Shown here piece after piece: positions 1-6,005 of a DNA stretch of 13,998 nt. Every line of letters begins with the position of its first letter. The stretch's first letter is position 1. The stretch covers positions 1 to 13,998 of the forward strand of contig JAKAMH010000018.1 of the NCBI GenBank assembly GCA_021813005.1, in the 5' to 3' direction. The notes under the pieces are model-generated. The model had not been told where the DNA came from and made no database searches. It saw only the letters and a program-made list of their open reading frames with translations. The position numbers and the translations under genes were made by a program. The stretch comes from a bacterium (GTDB lineage Bacteria > Patescibacteriota > Microgenomatia > Levybacterales > UBA12049).

Positions 1-123
1 ATAACCATAGCATACGATGTCTCTTGACCTTGAGAGAGAATACAAGCACAGTACGATCAATGTTTACGCCCGGTAAATGATGGTAACCTACTTTTCGCTA
101 GCCATCCGGGGAAAGGAGGCAGT

Positions 124-207
124 ATGGAGAGAATAAGAGAATTTATAGAGAATACCTACAGGACGATCGTTGAAGCGTTTATGCTTGTGCTTTCGGCGCC
201 TGTGTAG
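124..207 (+). CDS. Possible 27-residue small protein or leader peptide
   Basis: An ATG is preceded by AAAGGAGG (112-119), a full match to the anti-Shine-Dalgarno, with 4 nt between GGAGG and ATG. The ORF ends at TAG 205-207. The peptide begins MERIREFIEN and ends MLVLSAPV: a charged N-terminal half followed by a hydrophobic stretch, compatible with a short amphipathic helix. It belongs to no family I recognise. The strong ribosome-binding site stands out because the well-supported genes of this window lack one. Against it: very short, spacing slightly tight, and the purine-rich site could be chance or part of a structured RNA. Confidence 0.3.
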   Translation: MERIREFIENTYRTIVEAFMLVLSAPV

Positions 208-282
208 AGGCAGACTCCCGCTGAAGTGGGCAGGCAGGGCTCGAAGTGGCGGGGGGACGTGTGCCGAGGGACTGGGAAGTAG

Positions 283-311
283 AAAAGGCATCTTGAGGGA
301 GGTGCCTTTTT
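283..311 (+). terminator. Intrinsic terminator upstream of clpB
   Basis: AAAAGGCA (283-290) pairs with TGCCTTTT (303-310). The stem extends inward through a T-G wobble, C-G and T-A pairs to a small GAGG-containing loop, and ends in five T residues (307-311). The A-run opposite the T-run means it could also act on leftward transcription. It separates whatever is transcribed from 1-282 from the clpB promoter. The GC core is only about four pairs, so strength is uncertain. Confidence 0.6.
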
Positions 312-324
312 ACTGTCTGCCACA

Positions 325-351
325 TTAGCACTCAAGATAATCATTTGCTAA
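325..351 (+). promoter_or_regulatory. CIRCE element (HrcA heat-shock operator)
   Basis: The left half TTAGCACTC (325-333) is a perfect match to the CIRCE consensus TTAGCACTC-N9-GAGTGCTAA. After exactly nine bases, the right half ATTTGCTAA (343-351) matches 6 of 9, keeping the symmetric TTAGCA/TGCTAA arms intact. The right arm overlaps the -35 box (345-350) of the clpB promoter, so a bound HrcA repressor would block RNA polymerase. HrcA/CIRCE is the classic repressor-operator pair for groE, dnaK and sometimes clp genes. Location, spacing and downstream gene all agree. No hrcA gene is in the window. Confidence 0.82.
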
Positions 352-373
352 AGAGACAAACATGCGCTATAAT
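345..373 (+). promoter_or_regulatory. clpB promoter, sigma-70 type, predicted leaderless start
   Basis: TTGCTA (345-350), a 17-nt spacer, then a perfect TATAAT (368-373). The -10 box ends only 8 nt before the clpB ATG at 382, so transcription should start at about 380-382, on or next to the start codon. An in-frame TAA at 370-372 rules out an earlier start. No Shine-Dalgarno precedes the ATG. The mRNA is therefore probably leaderless. Confidence 0.75.
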
Positions 374-381
374 TTATTATT

Positions 382-2565
382 ATGGACAATAGCGCAGTGG
401 AGAATCTCCTCAAGCCTGTCTCGCCCGAGGAGGCCCTGAAAAAATTCACCATAGACTTGACCGACCTTGCCCGTAAAGGCAAAATTGATCCTGTTGTAGG
501 GCGGGAGTCTGAGATCCGCCGTGTCATGGAGATCTTGTCCCGGCGCAGTAAGAATAATCCGGTACTTATTGGGGACCCGGGAGTTGGAAAAACTGCCATT
601 GTTGAGGGACTGGCGCAAAAGATAGTTGACGGATCGGTCCCCACCACCTTAAGAGAAAAGATTCTCGTCGTTTTGGATTTTGCCCTGCTTTTGGCGGGCG
701 CCAAATTCCGCGGCGAATTTGAGGAGCGGTTAAAGGCAGTTATCAAAGCAATCGAGGAATCAAGTGGAAAGTACGTAGTCTTTATTGACGAGCTTCACAC
801 ACTGGTCGGCGGCGGGAGTACCGAGGGATCGGTGGACGGGGCCAATATGCTCAAACCCGCCTTGGCTCGCGGTTCGCTGCGGATGATCGGTGCCACAACA
901 GTGACGGAGTACCGAAAATACATCGAAAAGGACGCGGCACTCGCCCGTCGCTTCCAGCCGGTAATGATAGACGAGCCGACAATTGAGGATACCATCTCAA
1001 TTCTGCGCGGCATTAAGGAGAAATATGAATTACACCACGGCATCCGTATAACCGATAACGCGCTCATTGCTTCGGCCCGGCTCTCCGCCCAGTATATCCC
1101 CCAACGCTTTCTACCGGACAAAGCAATTGATTTGATTGATGAGGCAGCCGCGGCGATCAAGATTGAGACAGAGAGTATGCCCGAGGAGCTTGACAGGCTG
1201 AAGCGCCGCATGACGCAGATTGAGATAGAGCTGGCGGCGCTGAAGAAGCCTGCCCGCCAGGCTACGCGGGGTGTTGCAGGCGGGGAAAAGTCAGAGATTG
1301 CGAAGGCGAAGCGGTCCCAGCGTGAGGCAGAGCTAAGTCAGCTCCGGTCAGAAGCAGGCACGTTGGAAAAGCGATGGGGGCAGCAGCGGGATCTCATCCA
1401 AAAAATACAGGATATGCGCGCCAAGATTGACGCACTGCGGGTGGAACTTGAAAAGGCGGAACGTGAGGTAAATCTGCAGAAAGCAGCCGAAATCAAGTAC
1501 GGCAGGATTCCGGAATTGGAGAGAAAGCTTGGAGAATATCAAGGACAGTGGACTGCTATTCCCGAGGTTGAGCGCGTACTGCGGGTTGAGGTAGACGCAG
1601 ATGACGTGGCACGGGTGGTTTCCCGCTGGACAGGTATTCCTGTCTCGCGCATGCTGGCATCAGAGTCTGAGCGCCTGCTGCAACTTGAAGACGAGATGAA
1701 AGGGCAAGTGATTGGGCAGGAGCGAGCGATTGAGATGGTCGCGCGGGCCATCCGTCGATCCCGATCAGGTCTCTCGGAGCCCAATAAGCCGATTGGCACA
1801 TTTCTGTTTCTAGGGCCCACCGGTGTCGGCAAGACAGAGACAGCCAAAGCACTCGCCCGCATCCTCTTTAGTGATGAGCATGCGCTGATTAGGATTGATA
1901 TGTCCGAGTACATGGAGTCACACGCTGTGGCCAGGCTTATCGGCGCGCCGCCCGGTTATATCGGGCACGAAGAGGGCGGCCAGTTGACTGAGGCTGTCCG
2001 GCGCAAGCCCTATTCTGTAGTACTCCTTGATGAGATAGAGAAAGCCCATCCGCAGGTCTTCAACACATTTCTCCAGCTGATGGACGAGGGGCGGCTTACC
2101 GATAGTAAAGGTGTGACAGTTGATTTTCGCAGCACCATTGTGATTATGACGAGTAATCTGGGAAGTGATATGATACGCGAAGCCCAAGAGAAGAAGCAGG
2201 GTAATCTGCAGGCAGAAATAATGAGTCTACTCGGCCGGCATTTCAAACCAGAATTTTTAAATAGGCTGGATGCCATCGTTACGTATAACAGTCTGACACC
2301 CAAGGATGTGCTGCAGATTGCCGAGCAGCAGCTGGAGCGAGTCAAAGCTCGGCTTGAGGAAAATGGCATCAATCTCAAACTAACCGATGAGCTGGCAATT
2401 TACTTTGCCGAGATCGGCTTTGACCCGGTTTTTGGTGCCAGGCCGCTCAGGCGGATGATTGATGAAAAGCTGGTTGATGAGTTAGCGACGCGAATCATTG
2501 AGGGGCAAATAAAGCCGGGCGATACTGTGACACCAAAAGTCAAAGATAACATAATTCAATTTTGA
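382..2565 (+). CDS. clpB: ClpB-type AAA+ disaggregase lacking the N-terminal domain
   Basis: Cytosolic Hsp100 chaperone that threads aggregated proteins through a hexameric pore using ATP, normally with DnaK. 727 residues. AAA-1 has Walker A GDPGVGKT (64-71), Walker B VFIDE (133-137), pore loop [12 protein letters not shown] (from 106; Phe where ClpB usually has Tyr) and arginines at 189-190. A long coiled-coil middle domain (about 265-395) carries the ClpB-type [10 protein letters not shown] and YGRIPELE segments at its end. AAA-2 has Walker A GPTGVGKT (478-485), Walker B VVLLDE (546-551), pore loop GYIG (526-528 region), arginine finger R628 and sensor-2 GARPLRR (685-691). I see no IGF/LGF loop for docking ClpP, and the long middle domain favours ClpB over ClpC. 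The usual N-terminal domain of about 150 residues is absent; the in-frame TAA at 370-372 shows this is not a start-site error. Under a CIRCE-controlled promoter and probably co-transcribed with the RNase H gene. Confidence 0.93.
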   Translation: MDNSAVENLLKPVSPEEALKKFTIDLTDLARKGKIDPVVGRESEIRRVMEILSRRSKNNPVLIGDPGVGKTAIVEGLAQKIVDGSVPTTLREKILVVLDFALLLAGAKFRGEFEERLKAVIKAIEESSGKYVVFIDELHTLVGGGSTEGSVDGANMLKPALARGSLRMIGATTVTEYRKYIEKDAALARRFQPVMIDEPTIEDTISILRGIKEKYELHHGIRITDNALIASARLSAQYIPQRFLPDKAIDLIDEAAAAIKIETESMPEELDRLKRRMTQIEIELAALKKPARQATRGVAGGEKSEIAKAKRSQREAELSQLRSEAGTLEKRWGQQRDLIQKIQDMRAKIDALRVELEKAEREVNLQKAAEIKYGRIPELERKLGEYQGQWTAIPEVERVLRVEVDADDVARVVSRWTGIPVSRMLASESERLLQLEDEMKGQVIGQERAIEMVARAIRRSRSGLSEPNKPIGTFLFLGPTGVGKTETAKALARILFSDEHALIRIDMSEYMESHAVARLIGAPPGYIGHEEGGQLTEAVRRKPYSVVLLDEIEKAHPQVFNTFLQLMDEGRLTDSKGVTVDFRSTIVIMTSNLGSDMIREAQEKKQGNLQAEIMSLLGRHFKPEFLNRLDAIVTYNSLTPKDVLQIAEQQLERVKARLEENGINLKLTDELAIYFAEIGFDPVFGARPLRRMIDEKLVDELATRIIEGQIKPGDTVTPKVKDNIIQF

Positions 2566-2566
2566 T

Positions 2567-3214
2567 ATGGCCAGTTGTAAGACATGTGGAGGCAAACTTG
2601 TCGTCAGACAAACAAAAAACACTCCGGATAGGCAAAAGAAACAATATTACTACACTGCCTACTACTTCTGCACCGTGTGCAAGAAGATGTTTTTAAGTGA
2701 TGAGTTTAAGGTAGAAAATACACATCTTGCGGCATCGCTTTTTACATCAGATCCCCAAGAGGACGTCGATGTGGAGATATGGACAGACGGGGCCGCCAGA
2801 CACAATGGCCAGCCCAATGCCAAGGCTGCCTGGGCATTTGTATCATCTGCCAGAGGCGGATCGTCCTCGGGACGAGGCAAGCACGAGGAGGTAGGTCTCG
2901 TAACGGGCGGGAAGCAGACAAATAATGTCGCCGAGGCACTGGCAATTTATTACGGCCTTAAGTGGGCAAGCGGAGAAGGCTACAGGAAGATTCGGCTTTA
3001 CACCGATAGTCAAATCTCGCTCTTCAACCTTGTCAAACCGGTCGAAAAGATTGTGGTTAACAGAGAAATATTTGCAGACATCAGGCGTGTAATGCAGGAA
3101 AACAATCTGGATGTGCAGTTTGTCAAAGTTCTCGGGCACGCGGGTGACATGAATAATGAGCGGGCGGACAAGCTGGCCAACGCTCTGGCAGGCGTCTCAG
3201 GAAGTGCGAAGTGA
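2567..3214 (+). CDS. Zinc-ribbon / ribonuclease HI fusion protein
   Basis: 215 residues. The C-terminal two thirds is an RNase HI domain that cleaves RNA in RNA-DNA hybrids: catalytic acids D74 (WTDGAAR), E123 (NNVAEALAIYYGL), D147 (YTDSQ), D201 (NERADKLAN), plus the flexible-loop histidine H191 (GHAGD). The N-terminal 60 residues carry C4-x2-C7 and C35-x2-C38 in a small zinc-ribbon-like module rich in Tyr and Lys, which could bind nucleic acid or a partner. Classical RNase HI has about 155 residues and no such module; eukaryotic RNase H1 uses a different N-terminal hybrid-binding domain. The ATG lies 1 nt after the clpB stop with no Shine-Dalgarno, implying translational coupling and shared heat-shock transcription. 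Its last 18 bases overlap the convergent RNase gene. Catalytic assignment is solid; the role of the ribbon is unknown. Confidence 0.87.
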   Translation: MASCKTCGGKLVVRQTKNTPDRQKKQYYYTAYYFCTVCKKMFLSDEFKVENTHLAASLFTSDPQEDVDVEIWTDGAARHNGQPNAKAAWAFVSSARGGSSSGRGKHEEVGLVTGGKQTNNVAEALAIYYGLKWASGEGYRKIRLYTDSQISLFNLVKPVEKIVVNREIFADIRRVMQENNLDVQFVKVLGHAGDMNNERADKLANALAGVSGSAK

Positions 3215-4549
3215 GACCGCCTGGCCTCGGGCGGGCAGGCTGACGTGCAGGTCAGGGTACGCTGCCGCGATTATCTTTTTGAGTGCCTCCCGCTTCTCTT
3301 CGTCTCCGTGTGTGAGGAAAAGCTCACTCGCGCCTTTAATCTGTGCAAACCAGGCAAGTAGCTTTGTTTTGTCGGCATGCGAACTCATCGATTTCAGATC
3401 CCGGACATGGGCGCGGACCTGAAACATTTCGTGGTAGATCTTCACTGCCTTTTTGCCTTCAAGAATTGCCCGTCCGAGTGTCTCCTCCGACTGGTAACCA
3501 ACCACGAGAATGCGGGTCGTGGGATCGGCTATATAATTTGCCAGGTGGTGCAGGATGCGGCCGCCTGACATCATGCCGGAGCCGGCGATGATTACTTTGG
3601 GAGTTGGGGCAGTCAGAATCGCCTTGCTTTTGTCGGTTGAGTCGGTGACCACAAGACCCGGGAAGGAAAACGGATCGCCGTCTTTGGTATCCTCAGTCAG
3701 CTCTTGGTTGTAGAGGTTGTCAAACTCGCGGAAGATCTCAGTTGCCCGAATTGCCATGGGACTGTCCATAAATACCTGGGTTGTCGGCTTGATAGCGCCT
3801 TGCCGTTTGAGGTGATTAATCCGGTGTAAAAGCTCCTGCGTCCGCTCGAGCGAGAAGGCAGGGATGAGAAGCACACTCTTATCTGCCTCAACTGCCTGTA
3901 TTTCCTCTTTAAGTACCTGGGACGGGTCTTCGGCGGTGTGATTTTCATCTCCGTAGGTTGACTCCATAACGACAATATCGGCATCTGTAAAATACTCGGT
4001 GGGCCGGATCATGTCTTCGGGTGTGTTTCCAAGGTCGCCTGAGAAAATGATCGATTGACCTTGTTTTTCCCGCAGCTCGATACTTGCCGATCCCAGGATA
4101 TGCCCGGCGTCGTGAAATACTGCCTCAAGTGAGCCAAACCGATACGGCGTGTCATAGGTGACATACTCCACGTGTTCCAAAAGCAGCGCAATATCAGCCT
4201 CGTCGTAGAGCAGGGTTTCATATTTGTCCTCCTTGGCAATCTTGGCGGAATCCAAAAGCAGCACTTCGATGAGCTTGGCAGTTGCCTCTGTCATATAGAC
4301 TTTGCCCCGGTAGCCGTTCTTGGTCAGGAGGGGGAGCCGGCCTGAATGATCGAGGTGGGCGTGTGTCAGAAAGACTGCTGCGAGATCCTGCGGGCGAAAA
4401 GTGAGCGGCAGTGTATTGAGTCTCGTGATCTCATCACCTCCCTGAAACATACCGCAGTCTATAAGAAATTTTTGCGCGTCGTTAGTCGTTACCAAATAAG
4501 ATGAGCCGGTGACAATACCCGAGGCACCAAGAAATTGTATTGACTGCAT
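3197..4549 (-). CDS. Beta-CASP metallo-beta-lactamase RNase (YSH1/CPSF-like)
   Basis: 450 residues from ATG 4549 (MQSIQFLGA, the conserved family start; longer readings from a TTG at 4603 add unconserved sequence). The metallo-beta-lactamase core has HAHLDH (63-68), H150, D172 in GDLGN and E196 in ESTYGD, which bind two zinc ions. The inserted beta-CASP domain follows, with GSGMMSGGR (323-331), H391 in SSHAD (motif B) and H414 in LTHGDE (motif C). Known relatives (COG1236, archaeal aCPSF, bacterial homologues) are RNA endonucleases or 5'-exonucleases, so a role in RNA processing or decay is likely. No KH domain and no long RNase J C-terminal extension are present. Divergent from sodN with 79 bp between starts; convergent with the RNase H gene (18-bp overlap, no terminator seen). 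Confidence 0.88.
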   Translation of the reverse strand: MQSIQFLGASGIVTGSSYLVTTNDAQKFLIDCGMFQGGDEITRLNTLPLTFRPQDLAAVFLTHAHLDHSGRLPLLTKNGYRGKVYMTEATAKLIEVLLLDSAKIAKEDKYETLLYDEADIALLLEHVEYVTYDTPYRFGSLEAVFHDAGHILGSASIELREKQGQSIIFSGDLGNTPEDMIRPTEYFTDADIVVMESTYGDENHTAEDPSQVLKEEIQAVEADKSVLLIPAFSLERTQELLHRINHLKRQGAIKPTTQVFMDSPMAIRATEIFREFDNLYNQELTEDTKDGDPFSFPGLVVTDSTDKSKAILTAPTPKVIIAGSGMMSGGRILHHLANYIADPTTRILVVGYQSEETLGRAILEGKKAVKIYHEMFQVRAHVRDLKSMSSHADKTKLLAWFAQIKGASELFLTHGDEEKREALKKIIAAAYPDLHVSLPARGQAVSLRTS

Positions 4550-4559
4550 AACACTACTC

Positions 4560-4565
4560 ACTATA
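4560..4565 (-). promoter_or_regulatory. Candidate -10 box for the beta-CASP RNase gene
   Basis: TATAGT (4565-4560) lies 10 nt upstream of the ATG at 4549, fitting a leaderless or nearly leaderless transcript as at clpB and sodN. No good -35 sits at 16-18 nt; TTGTCA at 4598-4593 is too far (27 nt). TATATG or TATGCT slightly upstream are alternatives. Confidence 0.35.
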
Positions 4566-4591
4566 GCATATATCTTGCCTATCGGCTGACG

Positions 4592-4620
4592 TTGACAAGA
4601 CACGAAAATCGTACTATTCT
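4592..4620 (+). promoter_or_regulatory. sodN promoter, consensus -35, predicted leaderless start
   Basis: Perfect TTGACA (4592-4597), 17-nt spacer, TATTCT (4615-4620). The -10 ends 8 nt before ATG 4629, the same geometry as at clpB, so the transcript probably starts at 4627-4629. This argues against the upstream in-frame GTG at 4623 as start. No Shine-Dalgarno is present. I see no clear Nur- or Fur-type operator palindrome around it. Confidence 0.7.
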
Positions 4621-4628
4621 AAGTGCAC

Positions 4629-5039
4629 ATGAAACTAATAAATAGCCTTCTCAGTCTTCTTCCCGAACAGCCGATTTACGCCCACTGTGATCTGCCCTGC
4701 GGCGTCTATGATCCGACGCAGGCGCGGATTGAGGCTGAGAGCGTGCTTGAGATTATGAAGAAATACGCCGGTCTCCATGAGGAGGAGCAGAAATGGCGAG
4801 CAGTTTTCATCAAAGAAGAGCGGGCGGAGCTTGTCAAGCACCACCTCTGGGTCCTTTGGACAGATTATTTCAAGCCGGAACATCTTGAGAAGTTCCCCGC
4901 TCTTCATGATCTCTTCTGGCGGGCGACCAAGCAAGCAGGACAGACAAAAAAATCAGTCGATCCGGCGGACGGACAGAAGCTGCTCGATTTGATAGATGAA
5001 ATCGCTGACATCTTCAAGCAAACAAAAGCCGCCAAATAA
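4629..5039 (+). CDS. sodN: Nickel superoxide dismutase precursor
   Basis: Converts superoxide to hydrogen peroxide and oxygen using a nickel ion held by the protein N-terminus. 136 residues from ATG 4629. Residues 19-27 form the nickel hook HCDLPCGVY, which after removal of an 18-residue propeptide (ending IYA) gives His1, Cys2, Asp3, Pro5, Cys6 and Tyr9 of the mature enzyme. The conserved Glu17 and Arg47 (mature numbering) that support His1 are also in place, as is the segment LWTDYFKPEHLEKFP. The predicted mature length of 118 residues matches the Streptomyces enzyme (117). The propeptide is not a typical secretion signal, so the enzyme is probably cytosolic. The maturation protease follows 85 bp downstream. 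All metal-site residues are present. Confidence 0.96.
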   Translation: MKLINSLLSLLPEQPIYAHCDLPCGVYDPTQARIEAESVLEIMKKYAGLHEEEQKWRAVFIKEERAELVKHHLWVLWTDYFKPEHLEKFPALHDLFWRATKQAGQTKKSVDPADGQKLLDLIDEIADIFKQTKAAK

Positions 5040-5100
5040 TTTTCAATTTTCAAGTCTCAATTTTCAATGAACAGATTAATTTTCAATTCTCAAAATTTCA
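5040..5100. repeat. Degenerate TTTTCAA heptamer repeats between sodN and sodX
   Basis: Four adjoining 7-mers occupy 5040-5067 (TTTTCAA, TTTTCAA, GTCTCAA, TTTTCAA), and three more occupy 5080-5100 (TTTTCAA, TTCTCAA, AATTTCA), separated by 12 bases. AATTTTCAA occurs exactly at 5038, 5045, 5059 and 5078. The block begins on the last bases of the sodN stop codon. It is far more AT-rich than its surroundings and forms no strong hairpin, so it is not a classical terminator. Confidence 0.75.
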
Positions 5101-5124
5101 TTGATGTAAAGTGGCGCTGACACA

Positions 5125-5436
5125 ATGATGCGTTTACTTTTTCTCCGTCTCTTCCCTCTTCTGAAATTCCGAATTAGTGGTCCATCTATGCTGCCGACAT
5201 ACAAACAGGGTGATAGAATTCTTGTCTGCCCCTGGATGAGACATATTGAAATGAATGACATCATTGCGCTGTTTGCTCCCGAGTCAGACAGAGTTATGAT
5301 TAAGCGAGTGACAAAAAAGCAAGGAAGCTTGTTTTTTGTGGAGGGAGACAACAAACAGGAGAGTACAGACAGCCGGGTATTTGGTATGATTGGGAAAGAC
5401 CGCGTCCTGGGACGAGTCATCTATAGGTTTTCATGA
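5125..5436 (+). CDS. sodX: NiSOD maturation protease (S26 signal-peptidase family)
   Basis: 103 residues. Serine-lysine dyad peptidase of the LexA/signal peptidase fold: nucleophile S21 in SGPSMLPT, general base K60 in MIKRV, and the conserved box EGDN..ESTDSR.FG near 73-87. This small size without a long membrane anchor is typical of the SodX/CbiY-type enzyme thought to cleave the NiSOD propeptide so that His1 becomes the N-terminus. Location directly after sodN supports that over general signal peptidase I. The N-terminus (MMRLLFLRLFPLLKF) is hydrophobic and basic and may touch the membrane. No separate promoter is convincing in the 85-bp gap, so it is probably read from the sodN promoter. 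Two adjacent ATG codons (5125, 5128) are possible starts. Its stop overlaps the next ATG (ATGA). Confidence 0.9.
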   Translation: MMRLLFLRLFPLLKFRISGPSMLPTYKQGDRILVCPWMRHIEMNDIIALFAPESDRVMIKRVTKKQGSLFFVEGDNKQESTDSRVFGMIGKDRVLGRVIYRFS

Positions 5437-6005
5437 ATAGCTTTTTTCTCGCCGAGATATTCCTCGCTCTTACCATTTTGCTTCTCGTCTTTCTTTTTTC
5501 CATGGTCTGGCCGCCCGACAGCCCCTGGTCACCCTGGTGGCGGACAAGCAAAGAGGTGGCCCGCCGCATGTGCAAGCTTGGGGATGTCACAGAAAAGGAC
5601 GTGATTTATGATCTGGGATCAGGAGACGGCACGGCGCTTCGGGTGGCGGCACGGGAGCAGGGAGCGCGCGGCGTGGGACTTGAAATAGACCCATTTCGGG
5701 TATGGACGGCGCGGCTGCTCAATAGACTGTGTGGAGCTTCAGGAAAGATACGGATTGAGAGACAAAATTTTTTCAAGCGTGATATTTCTGAAGCATCGGT
5801 GGTATTTGTCTACCTCATTCCGCGGGCCCTGATGCAACTTGAGGAAAAAATGAAAAATGAACTCAAACCCGGGACCCGCGTTATAAGCTATATCTACCGG
5901 ATACCATACTTGACGCTCCAGAAAGAGGACAAAGAGAACCATATTTTTGTTTACAGGATATCCCCTACTTCCCGCGGCAGTCGTACAGGGCGATCCGGTT
6001 CGTAA
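5433..6005 (+). CDS. Membrane-anchored class I SAM methyltransferase
   Basis: 190 residues. Residues 5-26 form one strongly hydrophobic segment, followed by a Pro/Trp-rich linker (WPPDSPWSPWW) and a Rossmann methyltransferase domain: motif I DLGSGDG (60-66), acidic end of beta-2 in GLEID (82-86), and a motif IV-like FVYLIPRAL (125-133) where many DNA or amine methylases have D/NPPY. The layout resembles small membrane-tethered protein-lysine methyltransferases of the FAM173/ATPSCKMT type, but the substrate cannot be read from sequence. It overlaps sodX by ATGA, so it belongs to the sodN-sodX transcript. The C-terminal tail (TSRGSRTGRSGS) is low-complexity and lies in the 41-bp antisense overlap with the convergent glycosyltransferase-like gene; it may be a product of loss of the original stop. 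Confidence 0.8.
   Translation: MNSFFLAEIFLALTILLLVFLFSMVWPPDSPWSPWWRTSKEVARRMCKLGDVTEKDVIYDLGSGDGTALRVAAREQGARGVGLEIDPFRVWTARLLNRLCGASGKIRIERQNFFKRDISEASVVFVYLIPRALMQLEEKMKNELKPGTRVISYIYRIPYLTLQKEDKENHIFVYRISPTSRGSRTGRSGS

Larger units (their letters stand above)
1..311 (+). other. Gene-poor stretch, possibly a short transcription unit or structured RNA
   Basis: No known protein or RNA family is recognisable here. Visible structure includes a hairpin TTTAC-GCCCG-GTAAA around 63-77, a hairpin CCCGC-TGAA-GTGGG at 217-230, a perfect Shine-Dalgarno AAAGGAGG at 112-119 ahead of a 27-codon ORF, and a terminator-like stem at its right end. A reading frame is open from base 3 to a TGA at 78-80 and might be the tail of an upstream gene, but nothing in it is diagnostic. 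I checked for the signature segments of RNase P RNA, tmRNA, 6S and SRP RNA and did not find them convincingly. The terminator suggests transcription rightwards that stops before the clpB control region. Confidence 0.35.

Noticed and set aside
24..57. Possible promoter TTGACC...TACGAT
   Set aside because: Spacer is 22 nt, too long for a sigma-70 promoter, and no better -10 lies at 16-18 nt.
100..130. Faint resemblance to the SRP RNA apical loop (TCC...GGA followed by GGCAG)
   Set aside because: The conserved 5' strand (TCAGG type) and a GNRA-type tetraloop are missing, and flanking bases do not pair into the expected helix; the site reads better as a Shine-Dalgarno.
228..240. GGGCAGGC motif, also at 3233-3240
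   Set aside because: Only two copies in the window; the second lies in the coding 3' end of the RNase gene. Not enough to call a repeat family from this window.
4550..4603. TTG start at 4603 extending the beta-CASP RNase by 18 residues
   Set aside because: Family proteins begin close to MQSIQFLGA; the extra residues are unconserved and overlap the divergent promoters.
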